Shown: positions 21,845-32,560 of the stretch, one piece after another
Position numbering within the stretch: position 1 is the stretch's first letter
How the letters are laid out: every line of letters starts with the position of its first letter
Program-made: the position numbers and the translations under genes
Notes under the pieces: model-generated
What the model was told of the DNA's origin: nothing
Database searches by the model: none
What the model saw: only the letters and a program-made list of their open reading frames with translations
Origin: Priapulus caudatus
Taxonomy: Eukaryota; Priapulida; Priapulimorpha; Priapulimorphida; Priapulidae
Length of the DNA stretch: 44,008 nucleotides
Assembly: GCF_000485595.1 (NCBI RefSeq)
Contig: NW_014577138.1
Location: 602,105 to 646,112, forward strand
Direction: 5' to 3'

Positions 21845-21977
21845 TAAATTTAAAAAAAAATTTGGATCTGGAAAAAAACACAAAAAAACACATTTTTTTC
21901 TTTTTTTTCTTCGCAATTGCCATTTTTGAAGTGTGGCCGGCCCGTTAAACAACGAATAAAATTGGTATGGCCTAGAT

Positions 21978-22335
21978 TAGTGATGTCACGATCACGAGTA
22001 TACTCGATGATTGGTCGGAAGCTGTTTCGAACCGATTAATCGATTGCAATAACCCCATAATCGATTAATCGAAATAGAAAATGAATATTTATGACGCAGA
22101 GATGGTTTAGAAAATTGTACTTGTTACTGACTAAAAAAACAAACTGTAATACATGTCCCATGCACATGTTGATTATACAGCTTAATAAATGGCATATAAA
22201 AAGTAGGATAGCACAAGAGTAATGCTATTTCTGAACCTTTCATCATAACAGTTTGTAACCGATTATAATCGATCATCGATTGGTTGTGATCAACCGATGA
22301 CTGATTGCAAAATAACATCGATTGACAACACTATA
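21978..22335. mobile_element. hAT-type MITE, 358 bp, 8-bp GCCTAGAT duplication
   Basis: Ends TAGTGATGTCACGATC and the inverse of TAGTGTTGTCAATCGAT; exact 8-bp duplication GCCTAGAT at 21970-21977 and 22336-22343. The inside holds repeated ATCGATTAATCGAT-like text. An 8-bp duplication is the hAT hallmark. Confidence 0.85.
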
Positions 22336-22416
22336 GCCTAGATGCAGGAAAAACACACATTTTGGAGTCTATATAAGTTCACTGTCAGCTATACATTACA
22401 ATGTGTAATATTATTA

Positions 22417-22624
22417 GGCCAAACAAAATAATAGGTGTGGTTCCTATTTCATGGAAAAGGTAGGTAGGAAAAACTTTTTTTTTTTTCTTTTTTTTTTCTC
22501 TACGGTTGGTAAGTACAGTTGGTATTACATGTGTCCGGATTCATGTTCCAAAAATGTTTAGGGTCGGCGGGATTAATTAGGGTAGGTCGGGAAACCGGAA
22601 CCACACCTATTATTTTGTTTGGCC
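22417..22624. mobile_element. Harbinger-type MITE, 208 bp, TTA duplication
   Basis: Inverted ends of about 28 bp starting GGCCAAACAAAATAATAGG; TTA on both flanks (22414-22416 and 22625-22627). Confidence 0.85.
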
Positions 22625-22639
22625 TTATGTTTGGTAGAA

Positions 22640-24170
22640 ACAAAACAGGTCAACTTTGAATTTTCTTGTTGACACACAAGGCAAGAAGATGGCTGCCAGA
22701 ACAATAGCCTTTTGTATTGCCGGGCGCAGCACTGAGAATTAATCTATACAGGTGTTAATTGGCGTTAATTCTACATTCCCACCTCAGTCGGTAACAGTCC
22801 TCTGAATTGAAAAGACCGCGTAGTCAGCGGACCTGTTTTAATTTGCGTTTTTTTATTATGTGACACCGACCGTCCGTGCGTCCGTTTGTAATTTCCGTTA
22901 ACTCCTCCTAGACCGTTTGAGATAGAAAGTTCAAACTTTGGGGATTGATCAGACAGGTGTGTGGGGTGCGCATGCACTATTCGGAATTTTGATATCTTAT
23001 TCGGATAACGAGTTAGGGGAGATAATCCATTCAAACCGTACTTTGTTCCTTAGTTATATCTAGAGTACTGCAGATATCAAATTCAAACTTTGGGGATTGG
23101 TTCGCCCATTGTCTGGGGTTCATGTACACTATTCGGAATTTTGATATCTTATTCGGATAACGAGTTAGGGGAGATAATCCATCTTATTCGGATAACGAGT
23201 TAGGGGAGATAATCCATTCAAACTGTACTTTGTTCCCTAGACCTAGAGTATTGCAGATAACAAATTCAAACTTTGGGCATTATGGTTCGCCCATTGTCTG
23301 GGGTTTATGTACACTGTTCGGAATTTCGATATCTCATTCGGAAGTCAAGTTAGGGGAGATAATCCATTCAGAGTAAGGCGGATGTCCAAGCGTGCGGGAA
23401 TCACATGATGGCGGGCCATCCTAATCTAGTTTTCTTCTGTTGTGTGGATTTTACATGCATATATTTATATTGATTTACATGCTGATATTGCCGTATGTAT
23501 AACTGGGAGAGAGAGCCACCACCACCACCAAAGTTTATTTCTGGACGAGTCTGGGCGACTTGACCCTGGGCGAGTTAACCCGGGGCGAGTACGTCATCTG
23601 GGCGACTTGACCCGTGTCCCAATCGCTGCATGACCTTCCTAATGATTATCTAGCTATAAATTGGCGTCAAGGGAACATATAGGGGTAAAATCTGAGTCGG
23701 TGACAGAACAGTACCTCTACCTTATGTTAAATTAGTCCACCAGGCATATACGGTGATGCATTGGCATCCTAATGCGTATTTGTAACAAATTGTTTCGTCA
23801 ATAGTTTTATGCAATAAACGGTCACAGGTCAAGTCGCCCAGATGACGTACTCGCCCCGGGTTAACTCGCCCAGACTCGTCATGAAATAAAGTTTGGTAGT
23901 GGTCTCTCTCTCTCTCAGTTATACTTACGGCAATATTATCAGCATGTAAATCCAATAAATGTATGCACATGTAAAATCCACACAACAGAAAAAAAACGCA
24001 AATACAGGTCCGCTGACTACGCACCGTTACCAACTGAGGTGGGAATGTAGAATTAACGCCAATTTACACCTGTATAGATTAATTCTCAGTGCCGCACCCG
24101 GCAATACAATACAAAAGGCTATTGTTCTGCCATCTTCTTGCCTCGGAAATAACAAGCAAAATTAAATTGA
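22640..24170. mobile_element. Fold-back (palindromic) element of about 1.5 kb, with an insertion in one arm
   Basis: The stretch about 22676-22855 (GGCAAGAAGATGGCTGCC, then AATAGCCTTTTGTATTGCCG and TTAGCGTTAATTCTACATTC) returns in reverse complement at about 23990-24152. The stretch 23429-23625 (TGTTGTGTGGATTTTACATG ... GGCGAGTACGTCATCTGGGC) returns at about 23820-23990. In the right arm the two blocks are continuous; in the left arm about 570 bp (22856-23428) lie between them. The hairpin loop is about 190 bp. The ORFs here are shadows of the arms. Confidence 0.8.
22856..23428. repeat. Insertion in the left arm of the fold-back element
   Basis: Begins ATTATGTGACACCGACCGTCC and has three to four tandem copies of about 130 bp that carry AGATATCAAATTCAAACTTTGG, TGTCTGGGGTTCATGTACAC and AGTTAGGGGAGATAATCCAT. 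It ends GCGGGCCATCCTAATCTAG. The uninterrupted right arm serves as the empty site. The text resembles dispersed molluscan-type repeats. Confidence 0.75.
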
Positions 24171-25404
24171 AACAAATGTTATTATGCACATGATCATGAC
24201 TATACATGTATAATAACAGAAAAAGACAAAGTTGAACACTTATTTAGTATAAAAATTATTTTTATTTAATACTGATATCATGCATTTGTAAAATTATAAA
24301 TACAGTATTGATATTTATCTGGGCGACCCTGGGCGAGTCCAATAAACAGTCCATGCATGCTACGAAGCCGTATTGAATATGGCGTAGGCTTAGTATAGTG
24401 GTTAGACTGGCCTAAACGCCATATCACCAAGTCACCAATTTATGAGCAACTGATTTGACTAGCTTGGGTGAGTTCAGTTCAGATGGTTTGGGGTGGACAC
24501 ACAGTTCCAACTAGCTTCTCCCAGGTAAATAGGGAGTGTGTGCATGGGCTTCTCACCTATCCGCAACAATGGACTCACCCAGGTCTCGGACCCATGACAT
24601 GGCAATTGATCATCAATGCCAATGGCTTTAACAAGTTTTGTTTGAGGTCATATAGAGAAAGAAAATGGGTTGAAACATACCTTGTAAGTTGATTGCGATC
24701 AACGATATATAGGGACTGGTGCCGATGGAGCTCCGATAAGTGAGTCAAGACTCAAGGTGCAGAATCAGTAGCCGAGTATATCCGTCCGACATCGATCGCG
24801 ATCAGAATCTTTTCTTGTCTTCTTAGAATATTAAATATTCGATCCCTCCTATGTAGCAGAACCTTCGTGAAGTATTAATACTATAAAGTAGAACTATATA
24901 TATAGTGGTGTATGAACAACACAGACAAGACTTCTAGGCTAGTTTAGTGCAAATAAATCGACGACCTTCCTTTCGAATATGGCGGCTGACAGTACTGTGA
25001 AAAGGCGCGCAAACGGCCGGACAATAGGGAATGCCGGGATCAATTTATAAAATGTTTGATGACTTCAAATAGTACAAAACATGATTTGAATGGTAAAAGA
25101 CAAAAAAAATAAATAACCGTCACACTTTGACAATGATGATTTATTTTTGCGAAAAAAAATTCAAGAATATTAATTCAGGTTCATTCGCCACCTAGCGAAT
25201 AGGCCTAAATCAAGGGAGGTAAGCCGCTAACATCTTGCGATACGACCATCGATCAAAATGTGAAAACACTGCCATGATATTGGTGCATATTTTGCTAAAA
25301 TATTGAATGCCGTGTGTTTCTAGATGCTTGATTACTTTAGTTTCGATGTTTGTAGTGAAAGTTTAAAACATTCATATCGACATGTTAGAAACATGTCTGC
25401 TTAA
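24171..25404. other. No gene or clear repeat seen
   Basis: AT-rich. A GGCTTAGTATAGTGGTTAGAC string at 24386 recalls a tRNA A box, but no B box or cloverleaf fits. No ORF has recognisable similarity. Confidence 0.4.
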
Positions 25405-25547
25405 CGACGTTGCATTGACGTAAAAAACCGACGTAAATCCAACGTCGCAATTCTGACGTCGGCTAGACGTTGGATTGAAGTCGGCGACGTCGCGACCAAA
25501 ATCCAACGTAAATCCAACGTAAATCCAACGTCGTGTGCCCACTGGGA
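25405..25547. mobile_element. Second copy of the CCCAGTGGGCACA-ended repeat element
   Basis: Contains CCAACGTAAATCCAACGT units and CGACGTCG text and ends with the reverse complement of CCCAGTGGGCACACGACGTT, the same terminus as the element at 6003-6245. It is in opposite orientation to that copy. Confidence 0.7.
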
Positions 25548-25574
25548 TCTCTCGAGGCAACAAACAGTTGTTTC

Positions 25575-25990
25575 CTCGTCAGGGGGGTGGGGTGGGAGGG
25601 AGAGCGTCAGAGGGGTGGGGTGGGAAGGAGAGCGTCAGATGGGGTGGGGTGGGAGATAGAGCGTCAGAGGGATGGGGTGGGAGGAAGAGCGTCAGAGGGG
25701 TGAGGTGGGAGGGAGAGCATCAGAGGGGTGGGGTGGAAGGAAGAGCGTCAGAGGGGTGAGGTGGGAGGGAGAGCATCAGAGGGGTGGGGTGGGGTGGGAA
25801 GCGTCAGGGGTGGGGTGGGAGGGAGAGCGTCAGGGGGTGGGGTGGGAGGGAGAGGTCAGAGGGTGGGTGGGAGGGAGAGCGTCAGGGGGGGGTGGGAGGG
25901 AGAGCGTCAGAGGGGTGGGGTAGGAGAGAGAGCGCCAGGAGAGTGGGGTGGGGTGGGAGTGAGAGCGTCAGAGGGAGGGGAAGGAGGTAC
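25575..25990. repeat. G-rich minisatellite, unit about 30 bp
   Basis: About 13 imperfect units of GGGGTGGGGTGGGAGGGAGAG followed by CGTCAGA. Unit length varies, so all three plus-strand frames stay open by composition; none is a gene. Confidence 0.9.
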
Positions 25991-26339
25991 AGAAAATATA
26001 GCCTATTACTCCCCTGAACAACACAACAATCACAACCATAAATTAGCATAACAGTATTTAAACTTTAACAACGATGACAATCCAATCGTCCACCCCTCGC
26101 TCAAACAATCATCTTCAACCAACTGCTACGTACAAAAATAAGACAAACAAAATACATCCAGCACAGAAAGCTTGCCATTTTATAATAAGTGAGATCAAGA
26201 GAAAGATAATTACAACTCAACTAATAATTACTCATCTTATACAAGTTATCTTATATGATCTTACTTGTGATGAGATGATAAAGTTTTACAGATGTTCATC
26301 ATTATATCAAAAATACAATAGTAAATCGACTGCTCACAA

Positions 26340-26500
26340 ATAGAAAATATAGACAGTCTATAGAAAATATATATAGAAAATATATATAGAAAATATATAT
26401 AGAAATATATATAGAAAATATATATAGAAATATATATAGAAAATATATATAGAAAATATATAGATATAGATATATATATATAGAAAATATAGACAGTCTG
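26340..26500. repeat. AT-rich simple repeat (TATAGAAAA units)
   Basis: ATATATAGAAA is repeated about 14 times and framed at both ends by AGAAAATATAGACAGTCT. The 71-codon Tyr/Ile-rich ORF is an artefact. Confidence 0.9.
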
Positions 26501-27050
26501 CCGACATCATAATACATTAGCAGTGAGAGATATGTTTTAGAATCATGTTATGTCAGACTTTTACAATACAAGAAGGTATGACTGAACGCTTGACATTCGT
26601 GTGATATTCAAACATTCGTACACGACTTCTGTAAGATACATTTACATTTATACATGATATTTGTATGATATTGGTTCATTTGTGTATGACATTCACATAT
26701 CAACAAATAATATATGGCTCACATTCAGGGAGCACAGTTGGACGGTGCTGCCCCCTAGCATCAGTATTTGAAGGCTCCCCGCGTGGCAGCGCGCTGTATG
26801 AAGCGTTTTAGCGTTGGCTCGTCAAGTTTAGCGAACGCCTCTGATTGGGTGACGGCAGTCAAGTGATTGAATGCGAATCGCAGGCAAAACTCCTCGAGTT
26901 GCTGTAACTCACGAAAAACAGAACAGCATTTAAAGGGAGAGTTTACTCTAGGTTCTAGGGTTATTTTCAGCTAATTTAGGATATAATTACGCTACATAAA
27001 AAGTTTCATGTTCAATACCATTAGAAATATTTATTAAAAAATGTTTTAAA
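26500..27050. other. No feature seen
   Basis: No coding or repeat structure beyond the 3' flank of the zinc-finger ORF. Confidence 0.4.
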
Positions 27051-27051
27051 A

Positions 27052-27376
27052 CTAGCGACTACAGTTTGATTGCAACGACGTGTCATACGGTTTCTCTCCC
27101 GTGTGACTTCTCATGTGTCTCTTCAAAACACTCGATTTGTGAGAAGGTAGCATCACACAGATCGCACTTATACGGTTTCTCTCCCGTGTGGGTTCTCATG
27201 TGTGTCTTCAGAGTACCCGATGTTGTGAAGGCAGCATCACATAGCGCGCACTTATACGGTTTCTCTCCCGTGTGACTTCTCATGTGTAACTTTACTCTAC
27301 TCAGATAGGAAAAGGAAGCATCACACAGTTTGCACTCATATAGATTTTCCCAGGAATTAATTCTCACGTACTCCAT
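27052..27376 (-). pseudogene. Short C2H2 zinc-finger protein, 1-bp insertion in finger 3
   Basis: Starts at ATG 27374-27376 (MEYVRINSWENLYECKLC). Fingers 1 and 2 are canonical C-x2-C-x12-H-x3-H units joined by HTGEKPY linkers. In finger 3 the open frame becomes SQIECFEETHEKSH and stops at 27083. If one base is removed after TTCTCACAAA (near 27135), the text becomes a perfect finger with SSVLKRHMRSH and 12 residues between C and H, then a linker and a short tail ending at TAG 27052-27054. The single extra base is therefore a frameshift mutation or an assembly error. C2H2 proteins of this kind bind DNA; the target is unknown. No further fingers were seen upstream, so this may be the last exon of a longer gene. 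Confidence 0.75.
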
Positions 27377-27379
27377 CGT

Positions 27380-29055
27380 GCTTCAGGGAAAGCTGCCACG
27401 TACTGGTCACACACGTCAGATATGTCTACCCTGTCTGGCATTCAAGTTACGACCACGTGTTTTGCTTCGAAGACAGCCTTGTCTCACTTGTAGAATTCAC
27501 GTCCTATATATTATATCTCCTAATTAGTAAAGAGAATAGAAATCAATGCATTAAACACCGCGTATTAATGTAGAACAAAAACGCGCCTGTGTATGTTTGC
27601 AATATAACTGTTTATTCTAAACATCGAATTAATATCATCTAAACATCACGCGTCATTTAACGACTGTTAAGGTCAAGCACATAATATATCACGAAACTAA
27701 ATATACTGAATTAATATAAGAAACATCCGTTTACCCAATGAAGTCACTGAACGTCCGTGTGGTGTTCTCCTACCAGACTGATGTTACAAACGTTAATGGT
27801 GTAATTATATACCTGCTGTTATGATGAAACCGGTCTGATATCTTGACACCCGCATAACCGGTCTGATTTCCTGATACCAGGACACCAGGTGGTCGCTTTC
27901 CCTAAATAACTGCAAAAACAACTGTGCACCTCGCCCACAAACATTGCTGTAAAACTATCTTATGGTCTCTCCTGGGCTTGGTGCGTAAGTGGCATCCACA
28001 CTGTGCAGGGATGTTGACTGCTATTTCTACAATAGCAGGATTAACCAGCCTTAAATAAAAAACACTAACAACAAATCACCGTATACATAATATTCCTTAC
28101 GCACCACCAAGCAATCCCGCATCTCTGACTTCTTGAATTCTCAGCTCCTCACACACACCCTGCAACCCGTTTAATGCATCTTCATTTCATGTGTAATTAA
28201 AACAATGCTTGGCAACACCTACAAACCATATTTTACAACTGCGTAAGTAATTAAGATCCTGGAGTATAAGAGTGTTTTTACGCCATCTAATGGCCGATTA
28301 AGCGATGGCTATAATGATGGGGATATAGCGTAGCTCACTCTTAAAACTTGCTCGGCTGTTGGTATGCCACCTAGTCTTCCCTATCGACTTAAAATCAGTT
28401 CATATATCAAAGCGTCACATTTTCATAGAATAATATATGATACTTTAAACCCATCGCTTGCACGGTGTCGTTATACACGGTATATTCTTTTACAGTAAGT
28501 TACTATGTAGATTTCGCTTGTGAAGAAGAAGCTCTAGTTGGTCAGTGTTTCACAATTAGCATCACATCTAACTAAATCACAACTAACACAGTTGAATACA
28601 GTGTGTAACGTCAACTAACATAATGTGCAAAGACGTATTTAAAAAAACGTCACTCAATAGAATGTCCATGTTTCTTATTTGATATTCTGGCTTGATATCT
28701 CTCTCGTGCATACCTGATTTGTTATGTTGTTGTACTCGAAGTTGCTCAGGGGAAAACGCCGAAGGACAACTGAAAAAGAAAATCCCGAAACATATAATTA
28801 CTTAAATCTTAGGATATAACAGAGACACAAAGACTCGTAACAGAAAAACGAAATATGAAGGGATTAAACAATATTCTGACAAAAACAGATGATTTTATGT
28901 TGTCAAAGGCTTCTGAATATACATTGTGTAGAACATGCGGAAAGTTATTATGAATATGTTTGTTTTTGTTCTGCATCAAATTTGGTTAGTTTCATAACGT
29001 TGAAATTGACATTTTCGGGAAAAATCTTACGAGCGTGTGACAATTTTCTTTTCGC
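27380..29055. other. No gene seen
   Basis: AT-rich, non-repetitive in view. It contains no ORF of interest. A paired ACCGGTCTGAT/ACCGGTCTGAT direct repeat lies near 27830-27865. Confidence 0.4.
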
Positions 29056-29695
29056 NNNNNNNNNNNNNNNNNNNNNNNNNNNNNNNNNNNNNNNNNNNNN
29101 NNNNNNNNNNNNNNNNNNNNNNNNNNNNNNNNNNNNNNNNNNNNNNNNNNNNNNNNNNNNNNNNNNNNNNNNNNNNNNNNNNNNNNNNNNNNNNNNNNNN
29201 NNNNNNNNNNNNNNNNNNNNNNNNNNNNNNNNNNNNNNNNNNNNNNNNNNNNNNNNNNNNNNNNNNNNNNNNNNNNNNNNNNNNNNNNNNNNNNNNNNNN
29301 NNNNNNNNNNNNNNNNNNNNNNNNNNNNNNNNNNNNNNNNNNNNNNNNNNNNNNNNNNNNNNNNNNNNNNNNNNNNNNNNNNNNNNNNNNNNNNNNNNNN
29401 NNNNNNNNNNNNNNNNNNNNNNNNNNNNNNNNNNNNNNNNNNNNNNNNNNNNNNNNNNNNNNNNNNNNNNNNNNNNNNNNNNNNNNNNNNNNNNNNNNNN
29501 NNNNNNNNNNNNNNNNNNNNNNNNNNNNNNNNNNNNNNNNNNNNNNNNNNNNNNNNNNNNNNNNNNNNNNNNNNNNNNNNNNNNNNNNNNNNNNNNNNNN
29601 NNNNNNNNNNNNNNNNNNNNNNNNNNNNNNNNNNNNNNNNNNNNNNNNNNNNNNNNNNNNNNNNNNNNNNNNNNNNNNNNNNNNNNNNNNNNNNN
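29056..29695. other. Assembly gap (640 N)
   Basis: The ORFs that appear to cross this run are unreadable; only sequence right of 29696 can be interpreted. Confidence 0.98.
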
Positions 29696-30104
29696 GTGAA
29701 CCACGGTGTGATGACGTGTGGCTGGGGTGAATCCAAATTCTTTTTAAAGGGTTCTCTCCTTGTATGGAGAAATTTTGCAGCAGTAATATTGGCACTGGTG
29801 CCATCACACACAATGCAGACAATGTGGAATCCATGTGCCTCAAATATCCGCATTGTTTGCGTCAATGAAGCAGTGATAAATTTGAACTGAAGTGCAGCTT
29901 TAGTTGCATAGTAGGTCCCAATAACGTCTATTGTTGAAGTAAGGTCGTGCCATATAAACTGTAAAATGTATTGTGCTGGAGTAATATTCCAGTGACGGTC
30001 CAATGTTTGATAAATGTCATGTAGACAGTGGTAAGGCTGTCATGTTTGGAATTCATTGTGGGTGAGGGCAACACCATATATTTGGTGGTTTTTGCTATTC
30101 CACG
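29696..30104 (-). pseudogene. P-element (THAP9-like) transposase fragment, copy 1
   Basis: The minus-strand frame 30003-29696 contains a RNase-H-like segment of P-type transposases: HVLTFxxR-like text is degenerate (YILQFIWHDL), followed by IDVIGTYYATK, then TQTMRIFEAHGFHIVCIVCD with the second catalytic Asp in VCDGTSANI. It ends in PHVITPWF at the N gap. Upstream a TGA breaks the frame. Homology with copy 2 continues to about 30104. No THAP DNA-binding domain is visible. Confidence 0.7.
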
Positions 30105-31147
30105 TTAATTTCCCATAGTCACACATACAAGGACACAATGTATGCGAACACGTAGAGTACGGACTATAGGTTTTATTCTACTTAAAACACCACTAACACA
30201 GGTTATATGAATCTGATAAACACGACTTCCTTTGTCACTGAACTGTCACCAATGCCCCCTCCGCTGAGTGCGGCCCTCCATTATATACTAGTGCGCTACC
30301 ACGCCCCATCCAGGTCCGTCTGGGCTCATCCTCCATCTTTCTCTTCCCTGGCCACGCGACTACGCAGTTGGCAGGCGGTCAGTTTATGTCGTGATGATGA
30401 GTCAACGAGCGATGGGGGTAATACGAAGCAATGATGTAATTAAACGTATGTGCATGGCTTAAACATAAACGCTTCCCACTCCGTCGCAACAACTTGTTGC
30501 GCGTATCTGATGCTTGCTAGCAGTTATTGATCGCTTATGGTTGCTAGTCAACTGCCGTAGGCTCTGCTACAAAAATAATCAAATGTGAAGCATTGACAGG
30601 AACAAGCTCTTTCAAAGTCCAATTCTATAAAATAGCATGCACTGCAAAGCCTGCAAAATGAAAAATTAATTGTTAGTTTTGTATATGAATTAAGTTGAGA
30701 TGAAAATTGTATGTTTTCATCATCATTTTTACTCTGGCGACACCTGAAAATGGTGAAAATATCAATCCGTCACTTGGGACTTGGTAATTTTTCCTGCGGT
30801 ACCACTTCATTTCACACTCCTATGTACGAGTACAAATAGTCATCTTTTTTTCTAAACAATTTAAAAACTACTCTATATAACCAGAATAAACTTCAGGAAA
30901 CTGTCCGTCATGAAATTGCAAAAAATTTCGTTTCCGACAATAAGTTTTTTTTAAATGGTCGCCACAAAACGGCCGCTCGCACAGTTTCGCAGTTCGCAAA
31001 ATACTAAATCGGCCATATCTTTGGCATTACTGGTTCGATTTCCATTGGCTTTTTTTCTATCTGATTCATTTAAAGGCCCTAATCAAATAATGCTACAAAT
31101 TAAACAATACTGTTCCTTTTTGGATTAAAGTTTTGGATTTTTCATAC
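30105..31147. other. No gene seen
   Basis: Contains no recognised coding segment. 30120-30440 has mixed, higher-GC text that could be part of a retroelement end, but no terminal repeat partner was found. Confidence 0.4.
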
Positions 31148-31439
31148 CTCCTATATACACAATATTTACACGGTTTCCGAAGTGGTCAGTTAATGCTGCT
31201 TGTAAAGTTTGTCGACAGTCCAAATTCTCCACTTTCCATTGTCGACCACCTGCTGTAGGGACTACATTTACAGTTATTAAAACAGCCTGGACATGTGTAA
31301 CCATTTGATTTTCCTGTCTTGGCCACTGAAAAGCCTTCCCACAGCGCTTCATATACCTGAAGCTCGCCTTGTCACTACCCTCGAGTGATAAAACACAACC
31401 AGGATACCGTGCATCGTCAAATACTGATATCATGGAACA
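31148..31439 (-). other. Exon of an unknown transposon-associated domain
   Basis: A 292-bp open stretch between a good acceptor (GACTTTTTCAG at 31440-31450) and a donor (GGAG/GTAT at 31147). It reads CSMISVFDDARYPGCVLSL, later YMKRCGKAFQWPRQ and a segment ending VYIGG. The layout YPG...V...M...G...FxWP resembles a small domain I have seen attached to invertebrate transposase-like proteins, possibly SH3/Tudor-like; that is a guess. It lies downstream of the MULE gene on the same strand, but no splice link could be proved. Confidence 0.45.
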
Positions 31440-31895
31440 CTGAAAAAGTCCACGTTGCGAAAATCTTAATGTACCTGCATTATCTTAGCTGGGCGAACAT
31501 TCAATTTTGTTTACGTATCTCAGTTAACGAAGCTCTTCTGGAGTCCTGGAACCATTCGCTGTCTGTTTCTATTTCGTCTTTCCACTTCCAGTTTATACAT
31601 GTATTTGATGGCCTTCCACCCAAAACTAGTTTGCTTCATGTCATCACTAGTCTCAACATGTTTGTTCCTCGTGGATGTGAAGCATGGAGAGTTGATCATA
31701 TTCTTCAGCTGAAAAATGTTAGAAATCTGGGTTTTACGTGTATCATTTATGACTTAAATTCAGTCACGTGACAGAACGCTTATTGTGTTAGCGCCCAATC
31801 TTGTAAGGGAGTGTAATCTGAGAAAGATTTCCAAAAAAACATTGAATTGTGTTATTGTGATTATAATAGAAATTGTTATGACAAATTCTCAAGCT

Positions 31896-32529
31896 TCAGC
31901 CTACCTGGTGTGAAGGACATATGACGATGTGAAAGCACTGTGGCAACATTTCATGAGCTCGTTTCATCACGGGTGTACATATTGTCAGAAGTAACGTCTG
32001 GTCAAAACTCTTCGCCTTTTGTTGTATTGCTGCATAATGATGATCAGGAATGAAAGTCTGGTGGCTATTAAATCGCTGCATCTTCATGTTCCCACCCGAG
32101 TTTTTGTTGTAATCGTCAACAATCCTTTCCATTTCATCAAACATCGCACTACCCTGTAATGGACCGACCTCTTCTTCCATCGACTTTCTCCTTAGTCGTT
32201 GTAGATCACGAATGCTAGGGTTGAGACTTCTGTCAGCAAGACTTTATTGCAGTTTTATTTCATCAGTTGACAGTTGCAGCTCTGTTTCATGGGTCAGTTT
32301 TTGCGGAACCAACACTATGTCCTGTTTTAAAGTAATTCTGAAATTTGGATCTTGTTTCTACCGATAAATCTCTAAAACTTAAAACATGTGCTGAAACAAT
32401 GGGGTGACTGTGTTGAAAGTTGACCTGAAGATAGCAGGGTTTTGATGGATGCACTGCATTGAAATAAATTGTTCCTTTTATAACTGATTTACAGTCAGCT
32501 GCTTTTGATCTATTATTTTCAAGGAGTGT

Positions 32530-32560
<31 letters not shown>

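Noticed and set aside
24379-24600. tRNA-like box A (GGCTTAGTATAGTGG) with a distant GGTCTCGGACCC
   Set aside because: The spacing is about 200 bp and no cloverleaf can be drawn; not a tRNA, and SINE status is unsupported.
25535-26051. Arg/Gly/Glu-rich ORFs of 74-107 codons
   Set aside because: All three frames of the G-rich minisatellite stay open by composition.
28889-30003. Long ORFs of 220-351 codons on both strands
   Set aside because: They exist only because the 640-N gap is read as open. Only 29696-30003 on the minus strand has meaning.
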